From: Thermoleophilia bacterium
Lineage (GTDB): Bacteria; Actinomycetota; Thermoleophilia; Gaiellales; Gaiellaceae
Direction: 5' to 3'
NCBI GenBank assembly: GCA_025927435.1
Contig: JAICLM010000029.1
Location: 1 to 13,749 of the forward strand
Length of the DNA: 13,749 nt
Below the pieces are notes generated by a model that did no database searches, was not told the origin of the DNA, and worked only from the letters and a program-made list of their open reading frames with translations. A program made the position numbers and the translations under genes. How positions within the stretch are numbered: position 1 is the stretch's first letter; every line of letters begins with the position of its first letter. Positions 1 to 6,420 of the stretch are shown here, piece by piece.

Positions 1-323
1 CCCGCGAAGCGCATCATCAGCACCGCGCCGATCGAGAAGTTCGGGGCGACGAAGAGGCGCAGGCCCTTCTCCGCCGCGAGCGCGCCGAGCTCTGCCGGCT
101 CCCAGCCGGTGGTGCCCACCACGCAGGAGACGCCCTGCTCGAGCGCGGCGCGAACGTTCGCCGGTGCCGCATCGGGCGTCGTGAAGTCGACCGCGGCCTC
201 GCAGCCGCTCGCATCGGGCGGGTCGCCGAGCTCGATCGCGCGCACCGCGTGGCCGGCGGCCTCGAGCCGCGCCAGGACCGCGCTGCCGGCCTTCCCCTCC
301 GCGCCGAAGAATGCGATCTTCAC
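1..323 (-). CDS. dapB: 4-hydroxy-tetrahydrodipicolinate reductase DapB, N-terminal part (runs off left edge)
   Basis: DapB reduces the dihydrodipicolinate precursor with NAD(P)H in the cytosolic lysine/diaminopimelate pathway. About 107 residues are visible. They begin with a beta strand and a GxxGxxG dinucleotide-binding loop (GAEGKAG, residues 7-13), then VDFTTPD (46-51), the family signature VVGTTGW (68-74) and APNFSIG (93-99). The protein is compact: VDFT lies near residue 46, whereas the E. coli enzyme has a longer stretch before it. The start is GTG at 323-321. It overlaps the TGA of the M16 peptidase gene (322-320) as GTGA, so translation is probably coupled. M16 peptidase next to dapB or other DAP-pathway genes is common in Gram-positive bacteria. 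The catalytic and tetramerisation domain lies outside the window. Identification is firm. Confidence 0.95.
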   Translation of the reverse strand, partial: MKIAFFGAEGKAGSAVLARLEAAGHAVRAIELGDPPDASGCEAAVDFTTPDAAPANVRAALEQGVSCVVGTTGWEPAELGALAAEKGLRLFVAPNFSIGAVLMMRFA

Positions 324-1615
324 GCCGCTGCGCGTTCCGAGAGGCTCGAGCTCGCGCGCCCCACGGCGGCGCGGAACCGCGCCTCGTCGGGGCCTACTCC
401 CGCCGCCGCGAGCCGCTCGGATGGCAACAGCGAGCCGGCCAGCTCGGCGAGCTCGTCCGCCTCGACCGCGTCGATCTCGGCGATCACGCGTTCGAGCGTC
501 AGGAGCTCCGTGTCGGTCACGAGCGACTTTCCGAGCCGGCTCATGCGGTTCGAGGTGGATTCGAGCGAGAGGACGATCCGTCCTTTCAGGCTCTCCTTGG
601 CGCGCTCGAGCTCTCCCTTGCGCAGACGGCCGGTCGCGATCTCGCCGATCTGCTCGACGCAGATCTCGACGCACGCCGCGAGGTTCTCCTCGCGCGTGCC
701 GACGTAGACGCCGAGGATTCCGGTGTCCGTGTACTGCGCCCCGAAGCTGTAGACGGCGTACGCCATGCCGCGCTTCTCGCGGATCTCCTGGAACAGCCGG
801 GACGAGGCCGACCCGCCGAGGATCGAGTCGAGCAGCGACGCAGCGAAGCGGCGGCGGTCCGAGCGCGAGATGCCGGTGGCGCCGAGGCAGAGGTGGTACT
901 GCTCCGTCTCCTTGCGCTGAAAGCGGAGGCCCGGACCGGGCGGCTGTCCAAGCGGGCGGCGGACGCGCGTCCCTGCCCGCGCCGGCGCCCCGGCCCGCCG
1001 CTCGCTCCGCTGCAGGAGCGCCACCAGGCGGTCGTGCTCGAGGTTCCCGGCCGCGGCGACGACGACGTTCCCCGGCGCGTACGCCGTGCGGTGGTAACCG
1101 GAGAGCGCGCGGCGGCTGACCGAGGAGATGACCTCGGCGGTGCCGATCACCGGTCGCCCCAGCGGGTGGTCGCCGAAGACGGCCTCCGAGAAGAGGTCGT
1201 GCACGAGCTCCTGCGGGGCGTCCTCGTACATCGCAATCTCCTCGAGCACCACCTCGCGCTCCTGGTCGACTTCCGCGAACGAGGGAGCGAAGACCATGTC
1301 GGTCATGACCTCGAGCGCCGTCTCGATGTGATGGTCCGGGACGCGCGCGTAGACCACGGTGTTCTCGCGCGAGGTTGCGGCGTTCAGCTCTGCGCCCATC
1401 GCGTCGAACGTCTCGGCGATCTCCTGCGCGTCGAAGCGCCGCGAGCCCTTGAACAGCAGGTGCTCGATGAAGTGCGAGACGCCGGCGCGGTCCGCGCGCT
1501 CGTCGCGGGAGCCGACGTCGATCCAGAACCCGAGCGAGACGGACCGCACGCTGGCCACGCGCTCGGTGATGACGCGCTCGCCGGAGTCGAGCTCGCTGAG
1601 AACGACCTTCTGCAC
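320..1615 (-). CDS. M16 family zinc metallopeptidase (MlpA/YmxG, processing-peptidase-like)
   Basis: The product is a 431-residue zinc peptidase of the M16B type, which folds into two homologous halves that clamp short peptides. The inverted zinc motif HFIEH is at residues 48-52, and the third ligand lies in the VVLEEI segment at about 125-126. The second half carries the usual SRLFQEIREKRGMAYAVYS stretch (272-290), whose R and Y are typical of the non-catalytic half. No signal peptide is seen, so it is probably cytosolic. GTG at 1615 was chosen because homology begins immediately after it. TTG at 1633 is in frame and possible, and neither has a clear ribosome-binding site. The gene starts 34 bp after the GGDEF gene and overlaps dapB by 4 nt. 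The family is fixed downstream of pnp in many Gram-positive bacteria; its substrate there is not established. Confidence 0.93.
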   Translation of the reverse strand: MQKVVLSELDSGERVITERVASVRSVSLGFWIDVGSRDERADRAGVSHFIEHLLFKGSRRFDAQEIAETFDAMGAELNAATSRENTVVYARVPDHHIETALEVMTDMVFAPSFAEVDQEREVVLEEIAMYEDAPQELVHDLFSEAVFGDHPLGRPVIGTAEVISSVSRRALSGYHRTAYAPGNVVVAAAGNLEHDRLVALLQRSERRAGAPARAGTRVRRPLGQPPGPGLRFQRKETEQYHLCLGATGISRSDRRRFAASLLDSILGGSASSRLFQEIREKRGMAYAVYSFGAQYTDTGILGVYVGTREENLAACVEICVEQIGEIATGRLRKGELERAKESLKGRIVLSLESTSNRMSRLGKSLVTDTELLTLERVIAEIDAVEADELAELAGSLLPSERLAAAGVGPDEARFRAAVGRASSSLSERAAA

Positions 1616-1649
1616 GGCCGGATCGTAGGCCAACGGCGGCGCGCAGCGG

Positions 1650-3281
1650 CTAGGCGCGGGCGACGAAGCGCAGGACGGTGCCGGCTCGCTTCGCGTCGTA
1701 CAGCGCCTCGTCGGCGAGGCGGAAGAGCGTCTGTGCGTCGTTGGCGTCCTCGGGACACGCCGCGCAGCCGAAGCTCGCACTGAGGTTCGCGGCCCACGGC
1801 TCTCCGCCCGCGGCCAGCTGCTCGAGCAGCGCTTCGACCCGCGCGACGACCTGACGCGCGTCGTCGTCGGTGGCCTCGGCGAGGAGAATCGCGAACTCGT
1901 CGCCGCCGATGCGGAACGCGTTGTCCGGCCTCCGCAGCGACTCGACGAGCACGTTCGCGAACGCGACGAGCGCCTCGTCCCCGGGCGCATGGCCGAAGCG
2001 GTCGTTGAGCTGCTTGAAGTCGTCGAGGTCAGCGACCACGAGGCCGAAGGAGCGGCGGTAGCGCACGGCCCGCGCCACCTCGCCCTCGAGCCGCGTGACG
2101 AACGCGCGACGGTTGAGGAGACGGGTGAGCGGATCGTGGTCGGCGAGGAACCGCAGCTCGCCGAGATGGCGGCCCGAGACGAGCGCCGCGGCGGCGTCGT
2201 TGGCGAAGATCCGCAACGCCTGAAGCCGGTCGGCCGAGGGCACGAGGCGGTCGCACGGGTTGTCGACCCAGATGATCCCGAGCAGGCCACCGCGCCCGTC
2301 CTCGAGGGGAACGATCAGCCAGTGCCGGTTCCACGCCCAGGGGCCGCGGCCGTTGAGCTGCGACGGGTAGACGCCTACCTCGCTGCCGATTCGCGCCAGT
2401 GCCTGGTCGTGCGTGAGTAGGTAGCAGCCTTCGCGCAGGAACATCTCGTCGAGCAGCGGCTCCACCTGGGCGAGGGTGATCAGCTCGCGCTCCAGAAGAT
2501 CATCGAGCTGCCAGCCGGCCGCCGCCTGCGGGACGACGGCGCCGGTCTCCGGGTCGACGAGGGCGGCGCAGACGTTGCGGAAGTCAAGGGCGTCGCGGAT
2601 GCCGGTGCAGACCCGCCGCAGGATCTCGGAGTCCGACGGCTCGCCCGTGATGCGCGACGACACGGCGAGCAGCTCCTCGAGCGCGCGCTGGTGCCGGGCC
2701 GACTCAGCCGACTCACGGGCAGCTTCGACTGCGAGGGCCGCGTGGTCGACGAGCGAGACGAGCACCTCGAGCTCATCGTCCGTCGGCTTGCGACCGTTCA
2801 CGGGCTCGTCCACCGAGAGGATCCCGAGCAGGAGGCCCCGCTGGTCGCGCATGGGGACGAAGAGCGCATCCTCGGGGTCCCAGGCGTCCGGATGGGCGGC
2901 GCGAGCTCCTTCCGGCACGTAGCTCGGCCCGAGCGAGTCCCAATCGACCTCGCCGCTCGGCACGAAATACGCGCCGTGCCGCTCGAAGCGCTCGACGAGC
3001 AGCACGGTCCAGTCCTCGCCGGGCCGCGCGTTCCCGAGCAGCACCGCCTTCGCCGCCTCGTTGCCGTAGACGGTCGTGACCTCGAAGTCGTCCCATTCGG
3101 GCCGGTAGAGGTTGACCGCGACGGTCTGGTAGCCGAGCGACTCGCCGATGGTCCGGGCGACAGCGTCGAGCAGCGCAGGAAGATCCTCACGCGCCCGCAG
3201 AAGGCGGGTCACCTCGACGAGGCCCCGCAGCGGTGAGATGGTCGGAAGGCTCACGTGGTCTGTCGCCTGGAGCATCGGCAC
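1650..3281 (-). CDS. Diguanylate cyclase with two GAF-like sensor domains and a GGDEF domain
   Basis: The 543-residue protein has two GAF-like regions (about 20-190 and 200-370) and a C-terminal GGDEF domain (about 375-541). The cyclase motif GGDEF is intact at 459-463. It is preceded by the inhibitory-site motif RRPD (450-453) with the canonical five-residue gap, so synthesis of c-di-GMP from GTP with product feedback is expected. DHDPLTRLLNRRAF (381-394) and DLDDFKQLND (418-427) are typical of active GGDEF domains. No membrane segment is seen, so the GAF domains probably sense a cytosolic ligand that the sequence does not reveal. Starts are ambiguous: GTG 3281 (used here), ATG 3275 and GTG 3254 are in frame, none with a good ribosome-binding site. 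The gene interrupts the usual pnp-M16 peptidase order and has 107 bp of upstream spacer with inverted repeats, so it may have its own promoter. Confidence 0.93.
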   Translation of the reverse strand: MPMLQATDHVSLPTISPLRGLVEVTRLLRAREDLPALLDAVARTIGESLGYQTVAVNLYRPEWDDFEVTTVYGNEAAKAVLLGNARPGEDWTVLLVERFERHGAYFVPSGEVDWDSLGPSYVPEGARAAHPDAWDPEDALFVPMRDQRGLLLGILSVDEPVNGRKPTDDELEVLVSLVDHAALAVEAARESAESARHQRALEELLAVSSRITGEPSDSEILRRVCTGIRDALDFRNVCAALVDPETGAVVPQAAAGWQLDDLLERELITLAQVEPLLDEMFLREGCYLLTHDQALARIGSEVGVYPSQLNGRGPWAWNRHWLIVPLEDGRGGLLGIIWVDNPCDRLVPSADRLQALRIFANDAAAALVSGRHLGELRFLADHDPLTRLLNRRAFVTRLEGEVARAVRYRRSFGLVVADLDDFKQLNDRFGHAPGDEALVAFANVLVESLRRPDNAFRIGGDEFAILLAEATDDDARQVVARVEALLEQLAAGGEPWAANLSASFGCAACPEDANDAQTLFRLADEALYDAKRAGTVLRFVARA

Positions 3282-3300
3282 CAGACGACCGCACGATGAG

Positions 3301-3333
3301 CCGTTTTCGGGCCGAATCCCTGACCCGAACGGG
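3301..3333 (-). other. Inverted repeats upstream of the diguanylate cyclase gene
   Basis: Two small palindromes lie 20-52 bp before the GGDEF start. One is TTCGG-G-CCGAA (3306-3316) and the other CCCGAACGGG (3324-3333). The outer parts also pair with each other: CCGTT/CGGG at one end with CCCG/AACGG at the other, leaving a 2-nt bulge. This could be an operator or a leader hairpin of the GGDEF transcript. No convincing -35/-10 pair was found here, so the role is unknown. Confidence 0.3.
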
Positions 3334-3342
3334 TGATTGAGC

Positions 3343-3379
3343 GCCGGGACGGGTGGCGAACGCCGCCGCCCGTCCCGGC
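3343..3379 (-). terminator. Strong hairpin just after pnp, terminator-like
   Basis: Perfect 11-bp arms GCCGGGACGGG (3343-3353) and CCCGTCCCGGC (3369-3379) enclose a 15-nt loop, inside which GGC/GCC can pair again. The element begins 9 nt after the pnp stop codon (3391-3389). No T-tract follows on the minus strand, so classical intrinsic termination is uncertain. U-less hairpins at gene ends are common in actinobacteria, and this one may instead protect the mRNA 3' end or attenuate read-through into the GGDEF gene. Confidence 0.5.
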
Positions 3380-3388
3380 CGCTCCTAG

Positions 3389-5890
3389 CTACTCGCCGTC
3401 GTCGCGCCGCGGGCCGCGCCCTCCGCGGCCGCCCCGACCACCGCGGCGGTCACCCCGCGGCCGCTCCTCCTCCGGGGGCCGCGGCGGCGCGTTCTTCGCC
3501 CGCTCGATCAGCTCCTCCGGCTGGACGAGGCCGCCGTTCTCGTGCTTCGCCACGAGCTTGAGGCCGATCCGGCCGCGGGCCTTGTCGACCTCCTGCACGA
3601 CAACGTCCACGACGTCGCCGCGGCTCATCACGTCCTCGATGTGCGCGACCCGGCCCGGGCCGACGTTCGAGACGTGCAGGAGCCCGTCGGTGCCCTTCTT
3701 CAGCTCGACGAAGGCGCCGAACTGGGTCGTCTTCACGACCTTGCCGGTGAACGTGTCGCCGACCTCCGGCTCCTTCGTGAGCGACTCTATGGCGGCGACG
3801 GCCTCCTTGGCCTTCGTGCCCTCGGTGGCGTAAATGAGGATCGTGCCGTCCTCCTCGATGTCGATCTGCACCTCGTAGTCAGACTCCAGGCCGCGGATCG
3901 TCTCGCCGCCCTTGCCGATGACCATGCCGATCTTCTCCTGGTCGATCTTGATCGTCGTGATCCGCGGCGCGTTGTCGGAGAGCTCCGAGCGCGACTCCGG
4001 GATGACGTCGAGCATCTTCTCGAGGATGGCCTCGCGCGCCCGCTTTGCCTGCTCGAGCGCGTCCCGCATGATCTGCTGAGTGACACCGGTGATCTTGATG
4101 TCCATCTGGAGCGCGGTGATCCCGGTGCGGGAGCCGGCGACCTTGAAGTCCATGTCACCGAGGTGGTCCTCCGCGCCCTGGATGTCCGTGAGGATGACGT
4201 AGTCGTCGCCCTCCTTCACGAGGCCCATCGCGATGCCGGAGACCGGCGCCTTGATCGGCACGCCCGCGTCCATCAGTGACAACGTCGAGCCACAGACCGA
4301 GCCCATCGACGACGAGCCGTTCGACTCGAGCGTCTCCGAGACGATCCGGATCGTGTACGGGAAGTCCTCGGGCGCCGGGATGACGGCCTCGAGCGCCCGC
4401 TGTGCGAGTGCACCGTGGCCGATGTCACGCCGCTTCGGGCCCCGCATGAAGCCCGTCTCCCCGACCGAGTAGGGCGGGAAGTTGTAGTGGTGCATGTAGC
4501 GGCGCTCCTCCTCGAGGGAGAGGTCGTCGATGCGCTGACCCTCCTTCGCGGTGCCGAGCGTGAGCGACGAGAGGATCTGCGTCTGGCCGCGGGTGAACAG
4601 GCCGGAGCCGTGGGTGCGCGGGTTGACGCCGACCTCGACCTCGATCGGCCGGATCTCCTCGGCGCCGCGACCGTCCGGGCGCCGCTTCTCGACGGCGATC
4701 TTCTGCCGCACGAGATCCTTGTAGATCGACTCGCACGCCTTCTTGACCTGCGAGCGGGTCTGCGAGTCCTTCGACGCCGGCAGTGGCTCGCCGGTCTCGG
4801 GATCGACCGACGCGCCCCCGACCGGGAACGGCAGCTCGACCACCTCGATGATCCGGTCGAACAGCAACTGCCGCTTCGCCGACTTGAGCGCCTTCGAGTC
4901 CTGCTCGGCGTCCGTGAGAGCCTTCAGCTCGTCGCCGAACTGCTCGCGCACCGGGCCCTCGACCGCGACCGCCCGCTGCTTCTCGAGCAGCATCGCGAGC
5001 GCCGCCTTGACCTGCACCTGGCGCTGGATGTCGTCGTCCGTCGACTCCATCGTGATCGGGCCGGCGAGCTCGGCCAGGAGCTCCTCGACGGCCGTGCTCG
5101 ACTCCTTGATGCCGGCCTGCTGGATGCGCTCCCAGATCGTGTGCCCGTGGTCGCGCTCGAGCTCCGCGAGGAGCTCGAGATCGAGCCACTTCGCCTTGCC
5201 GGCCTGCCGGCGCAGGTCCTCCTGCGCCTCGCACAGCTTCACGATCTCGCCCTGGGCGAGCTCGAGCGCCTCGAGGATCTTCTCCTCGGGGACCTCGCTC
5301 GCTCCGGCCTCGACCATCGTCAGCCCCTCCTTCGTGCCGACGACGATCAGGTCCATCTCTGCGGTCTCGCTCTCGGCCAGCGTCGGGTTGATGACGAGGC
5401 TGCCTTCGATCAGGCCGACGCGGACGGCGCCGACCGGGCCGATGAACGGCAATGGCGAGAGCATCAGCGCCGCCGAGGCGCCGTTGATGCAGAGGATGTC
5501 GTGAGGCGTGACCATGTCCGCACTGAGGACGGTGCAGATCACCTGCACCTCGTTGCGGAAGCCTTTCGGCCAGAGCGGCCGGATCGGCCGGTCGATCATG
5601 CGTGCCGTGAGGATGGCGCGCTCGGTCGGGCGGCCCTCACGCTTGAAGAAGCCGCCCGGGATCTTGCCGGCGGCGTACATCCGCTCCTCGACGTCGACCG
5701 TGAGCGGGAAGAAGTCTGCGCCCTCGCGCGCCTCGGCGCGCCCCTGGGCCGTGGCGAGCACCATCGTGTCGCCTCCGCGAACGACGACGGCGCCGTCCGC
5801 CTGCTTCGCGAGATGGCCGGTTTCGAAGCTGATCTCCTGGGTCCCGATCTGGACGGAGACCTGCGCCCGGTGCTCGGTCGCGATACTCAT
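3389..5890 (-). CDS. pnp: Polyribonucleotide nucleotidyltransferase (PNPase), enlarged form
   Basis: PNPase degrades RNA 3'-to-5' with phosphate and is a homotrimer, often in a degradosome. The order here is: first RNase PH core (about 10-150, with FFPLTVDVEERMYAAGKIPG), helical middle region, second RNase PH core starting at RPDGRG (about 405), KH domain (IGKGG, about 658-662), S1 domain (about 711-782), then a basic tail rich in RGG/RG. The phosphate-binding ESNGSSS (about 522-528) and the catalytic DMDFK (about 579-583) are intact. At 833 residues it is longer than the usual 700-740. The excess is in the middle region, since RPDGR falls near 405 instead of about 315-325. ATG 5890 is chosen over TTG 5893 because GGAGG (5902-5898) lies 7 nt upstream of it. 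That site sits in a hairpin (5898-5919). The gene follows rpsO by 145 bp, the classic order. Confidence 0.98.
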   Translation of the reverse strand: MSIATEHRAQVSVQIGTQEISFETGHLAKQADGAVVVRGGDTMVLATAQGRAEAREGADFFPLTVDVEERMYAAGKIPGGFFKREGRPTERAILTARMIDRPIRPLWPKGFRNEVQVICTVLSADMVTPHDILCINGASAALMLSPLPFIGPVGAVRVGLIEGSLVINPTLAESETAEMDLIVVGTKEGLTMVEAGASEVPEEKILEALELAQGEIVKLCEAQEDLRRQAGKAKWLDLELLAELERDHGHTIWERIQQAGIKESSTAVEELLAELAGPITMESTDDDIQRQVQVKAALAMLLEKQRAVAVEGPVREQFGDELKALTDAEQDSKALKSAKRQLLFDRIIEVVELPFPVGGASVDPETGEPLPASKDSQTRSQVKKACESIYKDLVRQKIAVEKRRPDGRGAEEIRPIEVEVGVNPRTHGSGLFTRGQTQILSSLTLGTAKEGQRIDDLSLEEERRYMHHYNFPPYSVGETGFMRGPKRRDIGHGALAQRALEAVIPAPEDFPYTIRIVSETLESNGSSSMGSVCGSTLSLMDAGVPIKAPVSGIAMGLVKEGDDYVILTDIQGAEDHLGDMDFKVAGSRTGITALQMDIKITGVTQQIMRDALEQAKRAREAILEKMLDVIPESRSELSDNAPRITTIKIDQEKIGMVIGKGGETIRGLESDYEVQIDIEEDGTILIYATEGTKAKEAVAAIESLTKEPEVGDTFTGKVVKTTQFGAFVELKKGTDGLLHVSNVGPGRVAHIEDVMSRGDVVDVVVQEVDKARGRIGLKLVAKHENGGLVQPEELIERAKNAPPRPPEEERPRGDRRGGRGGRGGRGPRRDDGE

Positions 5891-5897
5891 CAATTGT

Positions 5898-5919
5898 CCT
5901 CCACTCTGCCTTGTGGAGG
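5898..5919 (-). promoter_or_regulatory. Hairpin sequestering the pnp ribosome-binding site
   Basis: On the minus strand CCTCCAC (5919-5913), an 8-nt loop and GTGGAGG (5904-5898) form a perfect 7-bp stem. The 3' arm contains GGAGG, the Shine-Dalgarno sequence for the pnp ATG 7 nt further on. In the folded mRNA the site would be closed to ribosomes. PNPase is known to repress its own synthesis through its mRNA leader in E. coli, and an actinobacterial pnp leader structure (Actino-pnp) has been described. Whether this leader belongs to that class cannot be judged here. The pairing is seen directly; the regulatory role is inferred. Confidence 0.55.
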
Positions 5920-5958
5920 GCGGGAGCTCGAGCCAGACCGGCCGATGCTCTTTGCCGG

Positions 5959-5983
5959 GCGTCGGTGGCTTCGCCGCCGACGC
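5959..5983 (-). other. Hairpin with cGAAg loop in the rpsO-pnp spacer
   Basis: On the minus strand GCGTCGG and CCGACGC (7 bp) flank one C/A mismatch and then GGC-GAA-GCC, which closes with a cGAAg loop. On the plus strand the mismatch becomes a G/T wobble. It lies 52 nt after the rpsO stop and about 69 nt before the pnp start. No T-tract follows. It may be a partial terminator, an RNA-processing site (the rpsO-pnp spacer is an RNase III processing site in E. coli), or part of a larger pnp leader fold. Confidence 0.4.
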
Positions 5984-6035
5984 TCTCAGCTTGAGTCGGG
6001 CTCGCTCGAACTTCCACCCTCCGTGTTCTTGGGAG

Positions 6036-6305
6036 CTAACGGCGCAGGCCGAGCTCCTTGATGAGGGCGCGGTAGCCCTCGAGGTCGTGCTTCTGCAGGT
6101 AGTTCAAGAAGCGGCGGCGCCGCCCGACGAGCTTGAGCAGGCCGCGCCGCGAGTAGTGATCGTGCTTGTGCGTGCGCAGATGCTCGGTCAGCTCGTTGAT
6201 CCGCTGCGTGAGCATCGCGATCTGCACCTGCGGCGAGCCCGTGTCGGCCTCGTTGCGGCCGTGCTTCGTGATGATCTCCTGCTTCGCTTCCTTGGTCAGG
6301 GCCAC
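6036..6305 (-). CDS. rpsO: 30S ribosomal protein S15
   Basis: S15 is a primary 16S rRNA-binding protein that nucleates the platform of the 30S subunit. The 89-residue product has exactly the family length. It contains the conserved HGRNEADTGSPQVQIA stretch (about 15-30), the RINELTEHL helix, HKHDHYSRRGLLKLV (46-60) and GRRRRFLNYLQ (61-71). The start is GTG at 6305, supported by a strong AAGGAG (6316-6311) with a 5-nt spacer; no ATG is in a suitable place. pnp follows after 145 bp. The gene is divergent from the hydrolase gene across 115 bp, so rpsO needs its own promoter in that gap instead of read-through from ribF. Confidence 0.98.
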   Translation of the reverse strand: MALTKEAKQEIITKHGRNEADTGSPQVQIAMLTQRINELTEHLRTHKHDHYSRRGLLKLVGRRRRFLNYLQKHDLEGYRALIKELGLRR

Positions 6306-6420
6306 GCCCTCTCCTTCCTTTCGCCTCCCTGGGCTCCGCCCGCGGCGCTGCGTCTTTCCAAACCAAGGAAACGTGGCGCGAGCCGGACCCGGGTCGCGGG
6401 GTAGGGTAGCGGAAACCGGC
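6306..6420. promoter_or_regulatory. Divergent spacer between rpsO and the serine hydrolase gene
   Basis: This 115-bp gap separates rpsO (minus) from the hydrolase gene (plus), so it should hold promoters for both. The rpsO ribosome-binding site is at 6311-6316. TAGGGT at 6402-6407 could serve as a plus-strand -10 element, but no matching -35 hexamer is visible. For rpsO no confident promoter was found. Everything beyond the ribosome-binding site is inferred from gene orientation. Confidence 0.35.

Noticed and set aside
311..1783. Long open frame on the plus strand opposite the M16 peptidase gene (490 codons)
   Set aside because: It is antisense to a gene with intact HFIEH and other M16 motifs and to the end of the GGDEF gene; composition is Arg-rich and low-complexity, as expected of a shadow.
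1616..2290. N-terminal extension of the M16 frame into the GGDEF gene
   Set aside because: The in-frame sequence upstream of 1615-1633 is Ser/Arg-rich noise overlapping the conserved GGDEF domain in another frame. M16 homology begins right after GTG 1615.
3301..3342. Sigma-28 type promoter before the GGDEF gene
   Set aside because: CCCGAAAA resembles GCCGATAA at 6 of 8 positions, but the nearest TCAA is about 24 bp upstream instead of about 15, and no other -35 match is present.
4415..6061. Long open frame on the plus strand opposite pnp (548 codons)
   Set aside because: It is antisense to pnp, whose full set of motifs is clear. High GC content makes long open antisense frames frequent, and the predicted protein is an Arg/Leu/Asp-rich shadow with no recognisable domain.
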